This document shows positions 30,085 through 37,759 of a stretch of 64,000 nucleotides of DNA, piece by piece. The DNA comes from Janthinobacterium sp. 17J80-10 (lineage in GTDB: Bacteria > Pseudomonadota > Gammaproteobacteria > Burkholderiales > Burkholderiaceae_D), in contig NZ_CP035311.1 in NCBI RefSeq assembly GCF_004114795.1, positions 992,001 to 1,056,000 of the forward strand, in the 5' to 3' direction. Made by a program: the position numbers and the translations under genes. Every line of letters starts with the position of its first letter. The first letter of the stretch is position 1. The notes below the pieces were generated by a model. The model had not been told where the DNA came from. It did no database searches and saw only the letters and a program-made list of their open reading frames with translations.

Positions 30085-30135
30085 TTGTCAACCTCCAGAC
30101 AGCAAAAAAATTATTTTTTTGAATGTAAAAATATA

Positions 30136-30164
30136 TTGCGCATGGCAATCTCAGGTACTAGAAT
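30136..30164 (+). promoter_or_regulatory. Predicted promoter of nrdAB
   Basis: A -35 TTGCGC (30136-30141) and -10 TAGAAT (30159-30164) lie 17 bp apart. The -10 is inside the upstream NrdR-like box, so a repressor bound there would block RNA polymerase. Confidence 0.5.
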
Positions 30165-30201
30165 TAGTTTGGTTCGCAAATCAAACCACTAGATGTAGTG
30201 G
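30157..30201 (+). promoter_or_regulatory. Pair of NrdR-like boxes upstream of nrdA
   Basis: Box 1 is ACTAGAATTAGT (30157-30168). Box 2 is CCACTAGATGTAGTGG (30186-30201). Both follow the NrdR consensus core ACTAnnnnTAGT, and their centres are 31 bp apart, the three-helical-turn spacing known for NrdR site pairs. NrdR represses ribonucleotide reductase genes when ATP or dATP is bound. Confidence 0.75.
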
Positions 30202-30425
30202 GAAACCTTTCGAAGAGTAAAAATCCTCACAGCGATCTCCCGGCGAGGCGCATGGTAATTCGGAAGCTGTAACCTCTTCAAGGGCAAGCCTGGCCGGCAG
30301 TACAGTGGCCGGGCTGTATAACACAATCAAATCATTATCAATGGGGGGAAGCCTGGCGCTTGCAGGCTTTTCAGAACAATCGTCAGCAGCATTTGGCTGT
30401 TGGCAATACAGCATTAGGAGGTCAA

Positions 30426-33356
30426 GTGCAATCAACCCAAGAAATTTCCATCAAGTCCCCCATCGAACACGGTGCGGTACCTCCGGCCGACAGCGCCCTT
30501 GCTCCTGCAGTAGCGACATCGGCTGGCGCAAACGGCCTGGCCGATTATCGTATCCTGCGCCGTAATGGCGCCGTGATGGGCTTTGAGCCGGCCAAGATCT
30601 CGATTGCGATGACCAAGGCTTTTCTGGCGGTGAACGGCGGGCAGGGCGCAGCATCGGCACGTGTGCGCGAACTGGTCGAGCAACTCACCGCCAATGTGGT
30701 GAATGCCCTGGTGCGCCGCCAGCCGGCCGGCGGCACCTTTCACATAGAAGACGTGCAAGACCAGGTGGAACTGGCGCTGATGCGATCCGGCGAACACGAT
30801 GTGGCGCGTGCCTACGTGTTGTATCGTGCCAAGCGCATGGAAGAGCGTGCCCAGCAGCAGGCCGCCAAGCCGGCGCAGCAGGTGCCTGAGTTGCATGTGG
30901 TCGAAGCTGGCCAGCGCCGTCCGCTGGACTTGGTGAAAGTGCAGGCCATGATTGCTGCAGCGTGCGTTGGTCTGGAAAAGCATGTCGACGCCGATGCCAT
31001 CTTGAGTGAAACCCTCAAGAACCTGTACGACGGCGTGCCGGTCGAGGAATTGCACAAGTCCGCCATCCTGGCCGCGCGCGCGCTGATGGAAAAGGACCCG
31101 GCATACAGCCTGGTCACCGCACGTCTCCTGATGCATACCATCCGCAAGGAAGTGTTTGGCCAGGAAGTGGCGCAAGCCGATGCGCCGGCGCACTATATTG
31201 ATTATTTCCCGAAATTCATCAAGAAGGGCATCGAAGCCGACCTGCTCGACGCCAAGCTGGCCGAATTCGACCTGGCCAAGCTGGCCCAGGCCCTGAAGCC
31301 CGAGCGCGACCTGCAATTCGGCTACCTCGGCCTGCAAACCCTGTACGACCGCTATTTCCTGCATATCAGCGACGTGCGCATCGAAATGCCGCAGGCGTTC
31401 TACATGCGCGTGGCGATGGGCCTGGCCCTGAATGAAGCCAACCGCGAAGCGCGTGCCATCGAGTTCTACAACCTGCTGTCGTCGTTCGACTTCATGAGCT
31501 CGACGCCGACCCTGTTCAATTCCGGCACCCAGCGCTCGCAGCTGTCTTCCTGCTACCTGACTACGGTGGCCGATGACCTCGAAGGCATCTACGAAGCCAT
31601 CAAGGAAAACGCCCTGCTGGCCAAGTTCGCCGGCGGCCTGGGCAATGACTGGACCCCGGTGCGCGCGCTCGGCGCCCACATCAAGGGCACCAACGGCAAG
31701 TCGCAAGGCGTGGTGCCGTTCCTGAAGGTGGTCAACGACACCGCCGTGGCGGTCAACCAGGGCGGCAAGCGCAAGGGTGCAGTGTGCGCCTACCTGGAAA
31801 CCTGGCACATGGATATCGAGGAATTCCTCGACCTGCGCAAGAACACCGGCGACGACCGCCGCCGCACCCACGACATGAACACCGCCAACTGGATTCCCGA
31901 CATGTTCATGAAGCGCGTCATGGAAAAAGGCGAATGGACGTTGTTCTCGCCCTCCGACGTGCCCGACCTGCACGACAAGTTCGGCAAGGCTTTTGAAGAA
32001 GCCTACCTCGGCTATGAAGCCAAGGCTGCGCGCGGCGAGCTCAAGCTGTTCAAGAAGCTGCCGGCGATGGACCTGTGGCGCAAGATGCTGTCGATGCTGT
32101 TCGAAACCGGCCATCCCTGGATCACCTTCAAGGATCCGTGCAACATCCGTTCGCCGCAGCAACACGTGGGCGTCGTCCACAGCTCCAACCTGTGCACCGA
32201 GATCACGCTCAACACCAACGAGTCGGAAATCGCCGTGTGCAACCTCGGTTCGGTGAACCTGCCGGCCCACATGAAGGATGGCAAGCTGGACCTGGTCAAG
32301 CTGCAAAAAACCGTCCAGACCGCCATGCGCATGCTGGATAACGTCATCGACATTAACTACTATGCCGTCAAGAAGGCGCGTGACTCCAACCTGCGTCACC
32401 GTCCGGTCGGCCTGGGCATCATGGGTTTCCAGGATTGCCTGCACATGATGCGCGTACCGTATGCCTCGCAAGACGCCGTCGCATTTGCCGACAGCTCGAT
32501 GGAAGCGGTGTGCTACTACGCTTACTGGGCATCGACCGAGCTGGCCGAGGAGCGCGGCCGCTACAGTTCCTACCAGGGCTCGCTGTGGGACCGCGGCATC
32601 CTGCCGCAGGATTCCCTGAAGCTGCTGGCCGAGGAACGCGGCGGTTACCTGGAAGTCGATACGGCCGAAAGCATGGACTGGGCGGCATTGCGCTCGCGCA
32701 TCAAGCAGCACGGCATGCGCAACTCCAACTGCGTGGCGATTGCGCCGACGGCGACGATTTCCAACATCATCGGCGTATCGGCCTGCATCGAGCCGACCTA
32801 CCAGAACCTGTATGTGAAGTCGAACCTGTCGGGTGAATTTACGGAAATCAACGAGTTCCTGGTGCGCGACCTGAAGGCGCGCGGCCTGTGGGATGAAGTC
32901 ATGATCGCCGACCTCAAGTACTTCGACGGCACTCTCGCCAAGATCGACCGCATTCCCCAGGACTTGCGCGAGATTTACGCCACCGCCTTCGAAGTCGAGC
33001 CGAAATGGCTGGTCGAGGCTGCCTCGCGCCGCCAGAAATGGATCGACCAGGCGCAGTCGCTGAACATCTACATGGCTGGCGCCTCCGGCAAGAAGCTCGA
33101 CGAGACTTACAAGCTGGCATGGCTGCGCGGTCTGAAGACGACCTACTACCTGCGTACCATGGCTGCGACCCACACCGAGAAATCGACTTCGCGCACCGGC
33201 GCCCTGAATGCCGTGTCGGCTGATGGCAGTGCCAGCGGTGGTGCGGCGGCAGGCGGTTTCGCGGCCGGACCGATTGCGGCGGAAGACCTGGCCGGCCCCG
33301 TCTGCACCATGCGTCCGGGCGACGCTGGCTTCGAAGAGTGTGAGGCTTGTCAATAA
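30426..33356 (+). CDS. nrdA: Ribonucleoside-diphosphate reductase alpha subunit NrdA, two ATP-cones
   Basis: NrdA reduces ribonucleoside diphosphates to deoxyribonucleotides (class I enzyme, with NrdB). The 976-residue protein starts at GTG 30426, chosen because AGGAGGT sits 5 bases upstream; the open frame extends further up without support. Two ATP-cone regulatory domains are visible (about residues 35-130 and 150-245), followed by the catalytic barrel (NSGTQRSQLSSCYL, CNLGSVNL, PTATISNIIGVSACIEP) and the C-terminal redox cysteines ECEAC. A glycine/alanine linker precedes the tail. nrdB follows after 87 bp. Confidence 0.97.
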   Translation: MQSTQEISIKSPIEHGAVPPADSALAPAVATSAGANGLADYRILRRNGAVMGFEPAKISIAMTKAFLAVNGGQGAASARVRELVEQLTANVVNALVRRQPAGGTFHIEDVQDQVELALMRSGEHDVARAYVLYRAKRMEERAQQQAAKPAQQVPELHVVEAGQRRPLDLVKVQAMIAAACVGLEKHVDADAILSETLKNLYDGVPVEELHKSAILAARALMEKDPAYSLVTARLLMHTIRKEVFGQEVAQADAPAHYIDYFPKFIKKGIEADLLDAKLAEFDLAKLAQALKPERDLQFGYLGLQTLYDRYFLHISDVRIEMPQAFYMRVAMGLALNEANREARAIEFYNLLSSFDFMSSTPTLFNSGTQRSQLSSCYLTTVADDLEGIYEAIKENALLAKFAGGLGNDWTPVRALGAHIKGTNGKSQGVVPFLKVVNDTAVAVNQGGKRKGAVCAYLETWHMDIEEFLDLRKNTGDDRRRTHDMNTANWIPDMFMKRVMEKGEWTLFSPSDVPDLHDKFGKAFEEAYLGYEAKAARGELKLFKKLPAMDLWRKMLSMLFETGHPWITFKDPCNIRSPQQHVGVVHSSNLCTEITLNTNESEIAVCNLGSVNLPAHMKDGKLDLVKLQKTVQTAMRMLDNVIDINYYAVKKARDSNLRHRPVGLGIMGFQDCLHMMRVPYASQDAVAFADSSMEAVCYYAYWASTELAEERGRYSSYQGSLWDRGILPQDSLKLLAEERGGYLEVDTAESMDWAALRSRIKQHGMRNSNCVAIAPTATISNIIGVSACIEPTYQNLYVKSNLSGEFTEINEFLVRDLKARGLWDEVMIADLKYFDGTLAKIDRIPQDLREIYATAFEVEPKWLVEAASRRQKWIDQAQSLNIYMAGASGKKLDETYKLAWLRGLKTTYYLRTMAATHTEKSTSRTGALNAVSADGSASGGAAAGGFAAGPIAAEDLAGPVCTMRPGDAGFEECEACQ

Positions 33357-33443
33357 GCTGTTTTGACCGTGCGCGATCATGATCCCGGTCTGATCGCGCC
33401 GCCGATAAACCGGACGACTTCAAGATTAGATACAAGGATAACT

Positions 33444-34613
33444 ATGTTAAGTTGGGACGAAGAAAGCACCACCTCGGTGCAGCCGGCACTGCAGCCGGTA
33501 ACCTCCAGCCAGCCGCAGGCCGGCGCATCGCTGCAGGACGTGGCCCTGAATCCGGCGCTGGTGGCGCGCCCGGATGCCATCGAGGGCGGCACCGAGCGGC
33601 GCGTCAATGCTGCCGACAAGCGCATCATCAATGGCCAGACCGATGTCAACCAGCTGGTGCCGTTCAAGTACAAGTGGGCCTGGGACAAGTACCTGGCCGG
33701 TTGCGCCAACCACTGGATGCCGCAGGAAATCAACATGCAGCGCGACATCGAGCTGTGGAAGAACCCGAACGGCCTCTCCGAGGACGAGCGCCGCCTGGTC
33801 AAGCGCAACCTCGGCTTTTTCGTCACCGCCGACTCGCTGGCCGCCAACAACATCGTGCTGGGCACCTACCGCCACATCACGGCGCCGGAATGCCGCCAGT
33901 ACCTGCTGCGCCAGGCGTTCGAAGAAGCGATCCACACCCACGCGTATCAGTACATCGTCGAGTCGCTCGGCCTGGACGAAGGCGAAATCTTCAACGCCTA
34001 CCATGAGGTCGAATCGATCCGCGACAAGGACGAGTTCCTGATCCCGTTCATCGATATCCTGACCAATCCGGAATTCAAGACCGGCACCACCGAAACCGAC
34101 CAGCAACTGCTGCGCTCGCTGATCGTGTTTGCCTGCCTGATGGAAGGCCTGTTCTTCTATGTCGGCTTCACGCAGATCCTTGCGCTGGGCCGCCAGAACA
34201 AGATGATGGGCGCCGCCGAGCAGTACCAGTACATCCTGCGCGACGAATCGATGCACTGCAATTTCGGGATCGATTTGATCAACACGATCAAGATGGAGAA
34301 CCCGCATCTGTGGACACCGGAATTCCGCGAAGAGATCAAATCGTTGTTTTTACGCGCGGTGGAGTTGGAATATCGTTACGCAGAGGATACAATGCCGCGT
34401 GGTGTGCTCGGTTTGAATGCTGCGATGTTCAAGGGTTATCTGCGATTCATCGCTAATCGCCGCGCACAGCAAATCGGTCTTGAAGCGCTGTTCCCGCAGG
34501 AAGAGAATCCCTTCCCCTGGATGAGCGAGATGATCGATTTGAAGAAAGAGCGAAACTTTTTCGAGACACGTGTAATCGAATATCAAACCGGTGGCGCCCT
34601 TAGCTGGGAATGA
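33444..34613 (+). CDS. nrdB: Ribonucleoside-diphosphate reductase beta subunit NrdB
   Basis: NrdB carries the di-iron centre and tyrosyl radical used by NrdA. The 389-residue protein starts [12 protein letters not shown] at 33444, with AAGGA upstream. Iron-ligand regions are visible: [19 protein letters not shown] and [11 protein letters not shown], plus a downstream glutamate set near [10 protein letters not shown]. The C-terminal GGALSWE tail is the piece that docks on NrdA. The first 45 residues are a variable, probably disordered extension. It is the last gene of the nrdAB operon, followed by two hairpin terminators. Confidence 0.96.
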   Translation: MLSWDEESTTSVQPALQPVTSSQPQAGASLQDVALNPALVARPDAIEGGTERRVNAADKRIINGQTDVNQLVPFKYKWAWDKYLAGCANHWMPQEINMQRDIELWKNPNGLSEDERRLVKRNLGFFVTADSLAANNIVLGTYRHITAPECRQYLLRQAFEEAIHTHAYQYIVESLGLDEGEIFNAYHEVESIRDKDEFLIPFIDILTNPEFKTGTTETDQQLLRSLIVFACLMEGLFFYVGFTQILALGRQNKMMGAAEQYQYILRDESMHCNFGIDLINTIKMENPHLWTPEFREEIKSLFLRAVELEYRYAEDTMPRGVLGLNAAMFKGYLRFIANRRAQQIGLEALFPQEENPFPWMSEMIDLKKERNFFETRVIEYQTGGALSWE

Positions 34614-34749
34614 TCGCTTCGATAGCGTGTGACGGAACAAGGCACAAGCGGAGAGAATGCAGGGCGGTCGCAAGAGGGCCGCATAACTAGAAAGAAGCAT
34701 TACCCGAATTAATGAACAGTCGAAGACCGAATCGATCTTACCTGTCGAT

Positions 34750-34787
34750 ACCGCTTTTCCCGATTTTATCGGGCAAGGCGGTTTTTT
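34750..34787 (+). terminator. Terminator after nrdB (first of two)
   Basis: The hairpin has paired blocks ACCGC/GCGGT outside and CCCGAT/ATCGGG inside, an internal loop between them, and a run TTTTTT after it. It lies about 137 bp past the nrdB stop. Confidence 0.75.
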
Positions 34788-34827
34788 CTTTGAAAAATCG
34801 ATTGAGTGTTCTGAAGTGGGATTCCAG

Positions 34828-34853
34828 CGCTGGCATGTTGCCGGCGTTTTTTT
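34828..34853 (+). terminator. Second terminator downstream of nrdB
   Basis: An 8-bp stem CGCTGGCA/TGCCGGCG (one G-T pair, loop TGT) is followed by seven T. It stands 40 bp after the first terminator. Confidence 0.75.
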
Positions 34854-35115
34854 AAGACCGGAGCAGCCAGGCTGCTCGCCGTGCCTTGCCTGGCATGGCC
34901 TCCCGGGGCGCATGAGAGCGCCTGGACAGAGCCGGTCGAAGATGGCTGAAGTGCTGCATAAATGAGGGGATGCAGCAGTTCAGCTGGTGCCGAATTCATT
35001 AGCGCAAGCAGAAGCTTGCTTGTGCCGATGAATAATCCGCATGAGGGATCGCGATGCCTGATGCGGGTTTCAAACCTAGTAGTTTGATTTTTTCCATCAC
35101 GTGAAGGAGAAACAA

Positions 35116-35796
35116 ATGGCAACAGCCGCTAAAAAACCCGCAGCGAAGAAACCCGCTGCAAAGAAAGCCGCCGCTAAACCGGTAGCCAAGAAAGCCGCAG
35201 CACCGAAGAAAGCTGCAGCCGCCAAGAAGCCGGTAGCAAAGAAAGCCGCAGCACCGAAGAAAGCTGCAGCTGCCAAGAAGCCGGTAGCCAAGAAAGCCGC
35301 AGCACCGAAGAAGGCAGTCGCCGCCAAGAAGCCGGTAGCGAAGAAAGCCGCAGCACCGAAGAAGGCAGTCGCCGCCAAGAAGCCGGTAGCCAAGAAAGCC
35401 GCAGCGCCGAAGAAGGCAGTCGCTGCCAAGAAGCCGGTAGCCAAGAAAGCCGCAGCGCCGAAGAAAGCTGCAGCTGCCAAGAAGCCGGTAGCGAAGAAAG
35501 CCGCAGCCCCGAAGAAGGCAGTCGCCGCCAAGAAGCCGGCAGCGAAGAAAGCCGCAGCACCGAAGAAAGCTGCAGCCGCCAAGAAGCCGGTAGCCAAGAA
35601 AGCCGCAGCACCGAAGAAAGCTGCAGCCGCCAAGAAGCCGGTAGCGAAGAAAGCCGCAGCACCGAAGAAAGCTGCAGCACCGAAGAAAGCTGCAGCGCCA
35701 AAGAAGGCAGCAGCGCCAAAGAAGGCAGCGCCAGCAGTCAAGACCGTGCTGAATCCGGCAGCGGCCTGGCCGTTTCCGACCGGCAGCCGTCCATAA
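35116..35796 (+). CDS. Histone H1-like alanine/lysine repeat protein
   Basis: The 226-residue protein is almost wholly alanine, lysine, proline and valine. From about residue 20 to 190 it is built of roughly ten tandem 17-residue units (KKPVAKKAAAPKKAAAA with A/V swaps), then four short PKKAAA units, and ends in a distinct tail, LNPAAAWPFPTGSRP. Such basic proteins bind DNA non-specifically and compact nucleoids (compare AlgP/H1-like proteins). The ATG at 35116 has AAGGAG upstream. A 13-bp-stem terminator follows, so it is monocistronic. No folded domain is visible. Confidence 0.9.
   Translation: MATAAKKPAAKKPAAKKAAAKPVAKKAAAPKKAAAAKKPVAKKAAAPKKAAAAKKPVAKKAAAPKKAVAAKKPVAKKAAAPKKAVAAKKPVAKKAAAPKKAVAAKKPVAKKAAAPKKAAAAKKPVAKKAAAPKKAVAAKKPAAKKAAAPKKAAAAKKPVAKKAAAPKKAAAAKKPVAKKAAAPKKAAAPKKAAAPKKAAAPKKAAPAVKTVLNPAAAWPFPTGSRP
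35173..35680 (+). repeat. Tandem 51-bp coding repeat
   Basis: The string GCCAAGAAGCCGG recurs every 51 bp, at 35221, 35272, 35323, 35374, 35425, 35476, 35527, 35578 and 35629, giving about ten near-identical units in frame within the H1-like gene. Such arrays change length by recombination or slippage and are prone to assembly collapse. Confidence 0.93.
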
Positions 35797-35837
35797 TCCA
35801 GGCAAGGCTTGGAAGCCCGGTTAAGTTCGGGCACAAT

Positions 35838-35875
35838 CCCGCTGTATGGCTTCGTGCCGTGCAGCGGGTTTTTTT
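35838..35875 (+). terminator. Strong terminator after the H1-like gene
   Basis: A 13-bp stem (CCCGCTGTATGGC with GCCGTGCAGCGGG, two G-T pairs, loop TTCGT) is followed by seven T. It ends 34 bp before the yggT start. Confidence 0.92.
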
Positions 35876-35908
35876 ATTCAAGGCGCATTTTATCAAGGAG
35901 AAGCTTCC

Positions 35909-36451
35909 GTGCTCCAGAGCATAGTCACGTTGATTGTCGATACCGTTGCCGGATTGCTTGCGGTTGTTTTGCTGTTGCGCTTCTGGATGCAGGTCGTGCG
36001 CGTACGCCCGCCCATGTCGGTCGCGCACTTTACCTTTCAATTATCCGACTGGATGGTAAAACCCTTGCGCCGGGTCGTGCCTGGCGTCGGCGGATACGAC
36101 TGGGCCAGTTTGCTTGGTGCGCTGCTGGTTGCGCTCCTGTCGGTCGTTGTTACCGCCGGCCTGTTTTTTTCGCTGCCGGTGCAATTGATCCTGTTGCTGG
36201 CATTGCTGCGATTCATCCAGTGGATCTTTTACGGATTCATGGGCCTGATCATCGTTGAGGTAATCTTCAGCTGGATCAACCCGCATGCCCCGCTGGCGCC
36301 CTTTATCGACGCCCTGACCGAGCCGCTGCTGCGTCCCTTGCGACGCGTGTTGCCACTGATCGGCAACATCGATCTGAGTCCTCTGGTGGCCTTGGTATTG
36401 CTGCAGATCGCCTTGCGCGTCATTAGCGGAATTTTGCCCGGATTGGCATGA
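35909..36451 (+). CDS. yggT: YggT family membrane protein
   Basis: The 180-residue protein has two YGGT repeats, each with paired membrane helices and a PLRRV motif (PLRRVVPGVGGYDWASLL and PLRRVLPLIGNIDLSPLV). YggT proteins are inner-membrane proteins linked to osmotic-shock tolerance and, in some bacteria, to division or septum factors. The start is GTG at 35909 with AAGGAG 8 bases upstream; the in-frame ATG at 35846 would lie inside the preceding terminator. The stop overlaps the DUF167 start (ATGA). Confidence 0.9.
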   Translation: MLQSIVTLIVDTVAGLLAVVLLLRFWMQVVRVRPPMSVAHFTFQLSDWMVKPLRRVVPGVGGYDWASLLGALLVALLSVVVTAGLFFSLPVQLILLLALLRFIQWIFYGFMGLIIVEVIFSWINPHAPLAPFIDALTEPLLRPLRRVLPLIGNIDLSPLVALVLLQIALRVISGILPGLA

Positions 36452-36762
36452 GCCGCAAAGAAGGCAAGCCGGCGACGGCATGTCTGCGTCTGCAGGTGCA
36501 GGTAATGCCCAACGCAAAACGGACGGGCGTGGCAGGCATGCATGGCGACGCCCTCAAGATCCGCCTGCAGGCGCAGCCGGTAGAGGGCAAGGCGAATGAA
36601 GCCCTGGTCCGATTCGTCGCCGATGCGCTGGCCTTGCCGAAAAGCGCTGTTGCGGTTTCGCACGGCGCAACGTCGAGACGCAAACTCCTGGAGATCGTTG
36701 CACCCGGCATGACGACCGAAAGCGTTCGCGAAGCGCTGCTTGCCCGCGCAAACGCAGAATAA
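36448..36762 (+). CDS. DUF167 (YggU) family protein
   Basis: This 104-residue protein matches DUF167/YggU: LQVQVMPNAKRTGVAG, then LKIRLQAQPVEGKANEALVRF and a lysine in SRRKLLEI. The family has a small alpha/beta fold and no settled function. It overlaps yggT by four bases, and the yggT-yggU pairing is conserved across proteobacteria. It ends 24 bp before the convergent end of the broken kinase gene. Confidence 0.9.
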   Translation: MSRKEGKPATACLRLQVQVMPNAKRTGVAGMHGDALKIRLQAQPVEGKANEALVRFVADALALPKSAVAVSHGATSRRKLLEIVAPGMTTESVREALLARANAE

Positions 36763-36786
36763 GGAGCGGCGGGGCGTGCTGCTTAA

Positions 36787-37718
36787 TTAGAAGCGGTAGC
36801 CAAAAGCCTGTTCAAACCGTTCCTCGATTTCCGCCCGTGACGGTGCATGGTTCTGCCCCCCCTGATGGGCGATCTTGATGGCCCCCATCAGGCTTGCAAG
36901 ACGGCCGGTCGTGGGCCAATCCAGCCCATGGGTCACGCCATACAGGATGCCTGCCCGGAATGCGTCGCCGCAGCCGGTCGGATCCGTCACTGCATCGGCC
37001 TTGACCGGCGGGATGGCGATATGCTCGCCCCGGACAAAAATATCCGCACCGAGTTCACCCCGGGTGACGATCAATGCGTCGACGCGTTGTGCGATTTTTT
37101 CCAGCGTCAGGCCAGTGCGCTCCATCAGCAATTCTGCTTCATAATCATTCACAGCGACATAACTTGCCTGGTCGATGAAGTGTTCCAGTTCCTTGCCGTT
37201 AAACATTGGCAATCCTTGGCCCGGATCGAAAATGAAGGGAATGTTCAGCGACACGCAGTCGGCGGCGTGCTGCAGCATGCCGTCGCGGCCGTCGGGCGCA
37301 ACGATGGCGAGTTTGACCGGGCCTGCGTCGGCAACCTTGTTCAGATGCGACATGCCCATGGCGCCCGGATGGAAGGCGGTGATCTGGTTATTGTCGCTGT
37401 CGGTAGTGATGAAGGCTTGCGCAGTGTAGGCGTCGTCGACGGTGCGAATGCCGCGGGTTGCAATGCCCAGCTTGCCCAGTCGCTCCAGATAGGGGGGGCA
37501 TCCTTGCCAACCGTCGCCATGATCAGCGGGTCGCCATTCAGGAGTTTCAGGTTATACGCAATATTGCCGGCGCAGCCACCAAACTCGCGGCGCATTTCAG
37601 GCACCAGGAAGGCGACATTAATCTTGTGCAATTGGTCAGCCAGGAGGGCTTCGGAAAACCGACCGCCAAACAGCATGATGCTATCGAAGGCAAGGGAGCC
37701 GCAAATAAGTGACGTCAT
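36787..37718 (-). pseudogene. PfkB-family carbohydrate/adenosine kinase, interrupted by a -1 frameshift
   Basis: Two overlapping frames together make one PfkB-family kinase of about 310 residues. The first part (from 37718) covers MTSLICGSLAFDSIM and GGCAGNIAYNLKLLNG up to VGKDA. The frame then shifts at a run of seven C (plus-strand G7 at 37492-37498). The second frame continues YLERLGKLGIATRGIRT and carries DPTGCGDAFRAG, the anion-hole and catalytic-base motif. Eight C would restore one frame. Without shift the product ends early at 37341 with about 45 foreign residues. It may be a real mutation, a slippery phase-variable site, or a sequencing error. It is the last gene of the accB-accC-prmA row. 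Confidence 0.85.
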
Positions 37719-37759
37719 GGTTTCAATTCCAGAAATTGAGAAAATCTGTTGATCGCGGA

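Larger units (their letters stand above)
30085..30425. other. Intergenic region ampD-nrdA: promoter, NrdR-like boxes and long leader
   Basis: This 341-bp gap contains no convincing gene. It holds the predicted nrdA promoter, two NrdR-like palindromes and a leader of about 255 nt before the GTG start. The leader ends in a strong ribosome site. I see no known riboswitch in it, and no coding frame with a good start. Confidence 0.7.
34614..35115. other. Intergenic region nrdB to H1-like gene
   Basis: This 502-bp gap has no supportable gene on either strand; the open frames in it lack ribosome sites and similarity. It contains two hairpin terminators (34750-34787 and 34828-34853) and, near its right end, a 6-bp stem followed by six T (35070-35093) in the leader of the H1-like gene. 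The promoter of that gene must lie between 34860 and 35070, but I cannot place it with confidence. Confidence 0.6.

Noticed and set aside
30432-33380. A 982-codon open frame on the minus strand opposite nrdA
   Set aside because: It is the antisense shadow of a highly codon-biased gene; no domain, no ribosome site, and nrdA itself is certain.
34350-34913. Minus-strand frame across the end of nrdB and the gap after it
   Set aside because: It runs through two hairpin terminators and most of nrdB's C-terminus, and shows no similarity or start signal.
22837-35796. Horizontal transfer of the two lysine-rich genes
   Set aside because: Their odd base and codon use is explained by the alanine/lysine composition; no mobile element, integrase or flanking repeat is present.
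35097-35834. Long minus-strand frames opposite the H1-like repeat (FFGAAAFFGA and similar)
   Set aside because: They are repeat shadows of the KKAAAPKK array, not independent repeat proteins.
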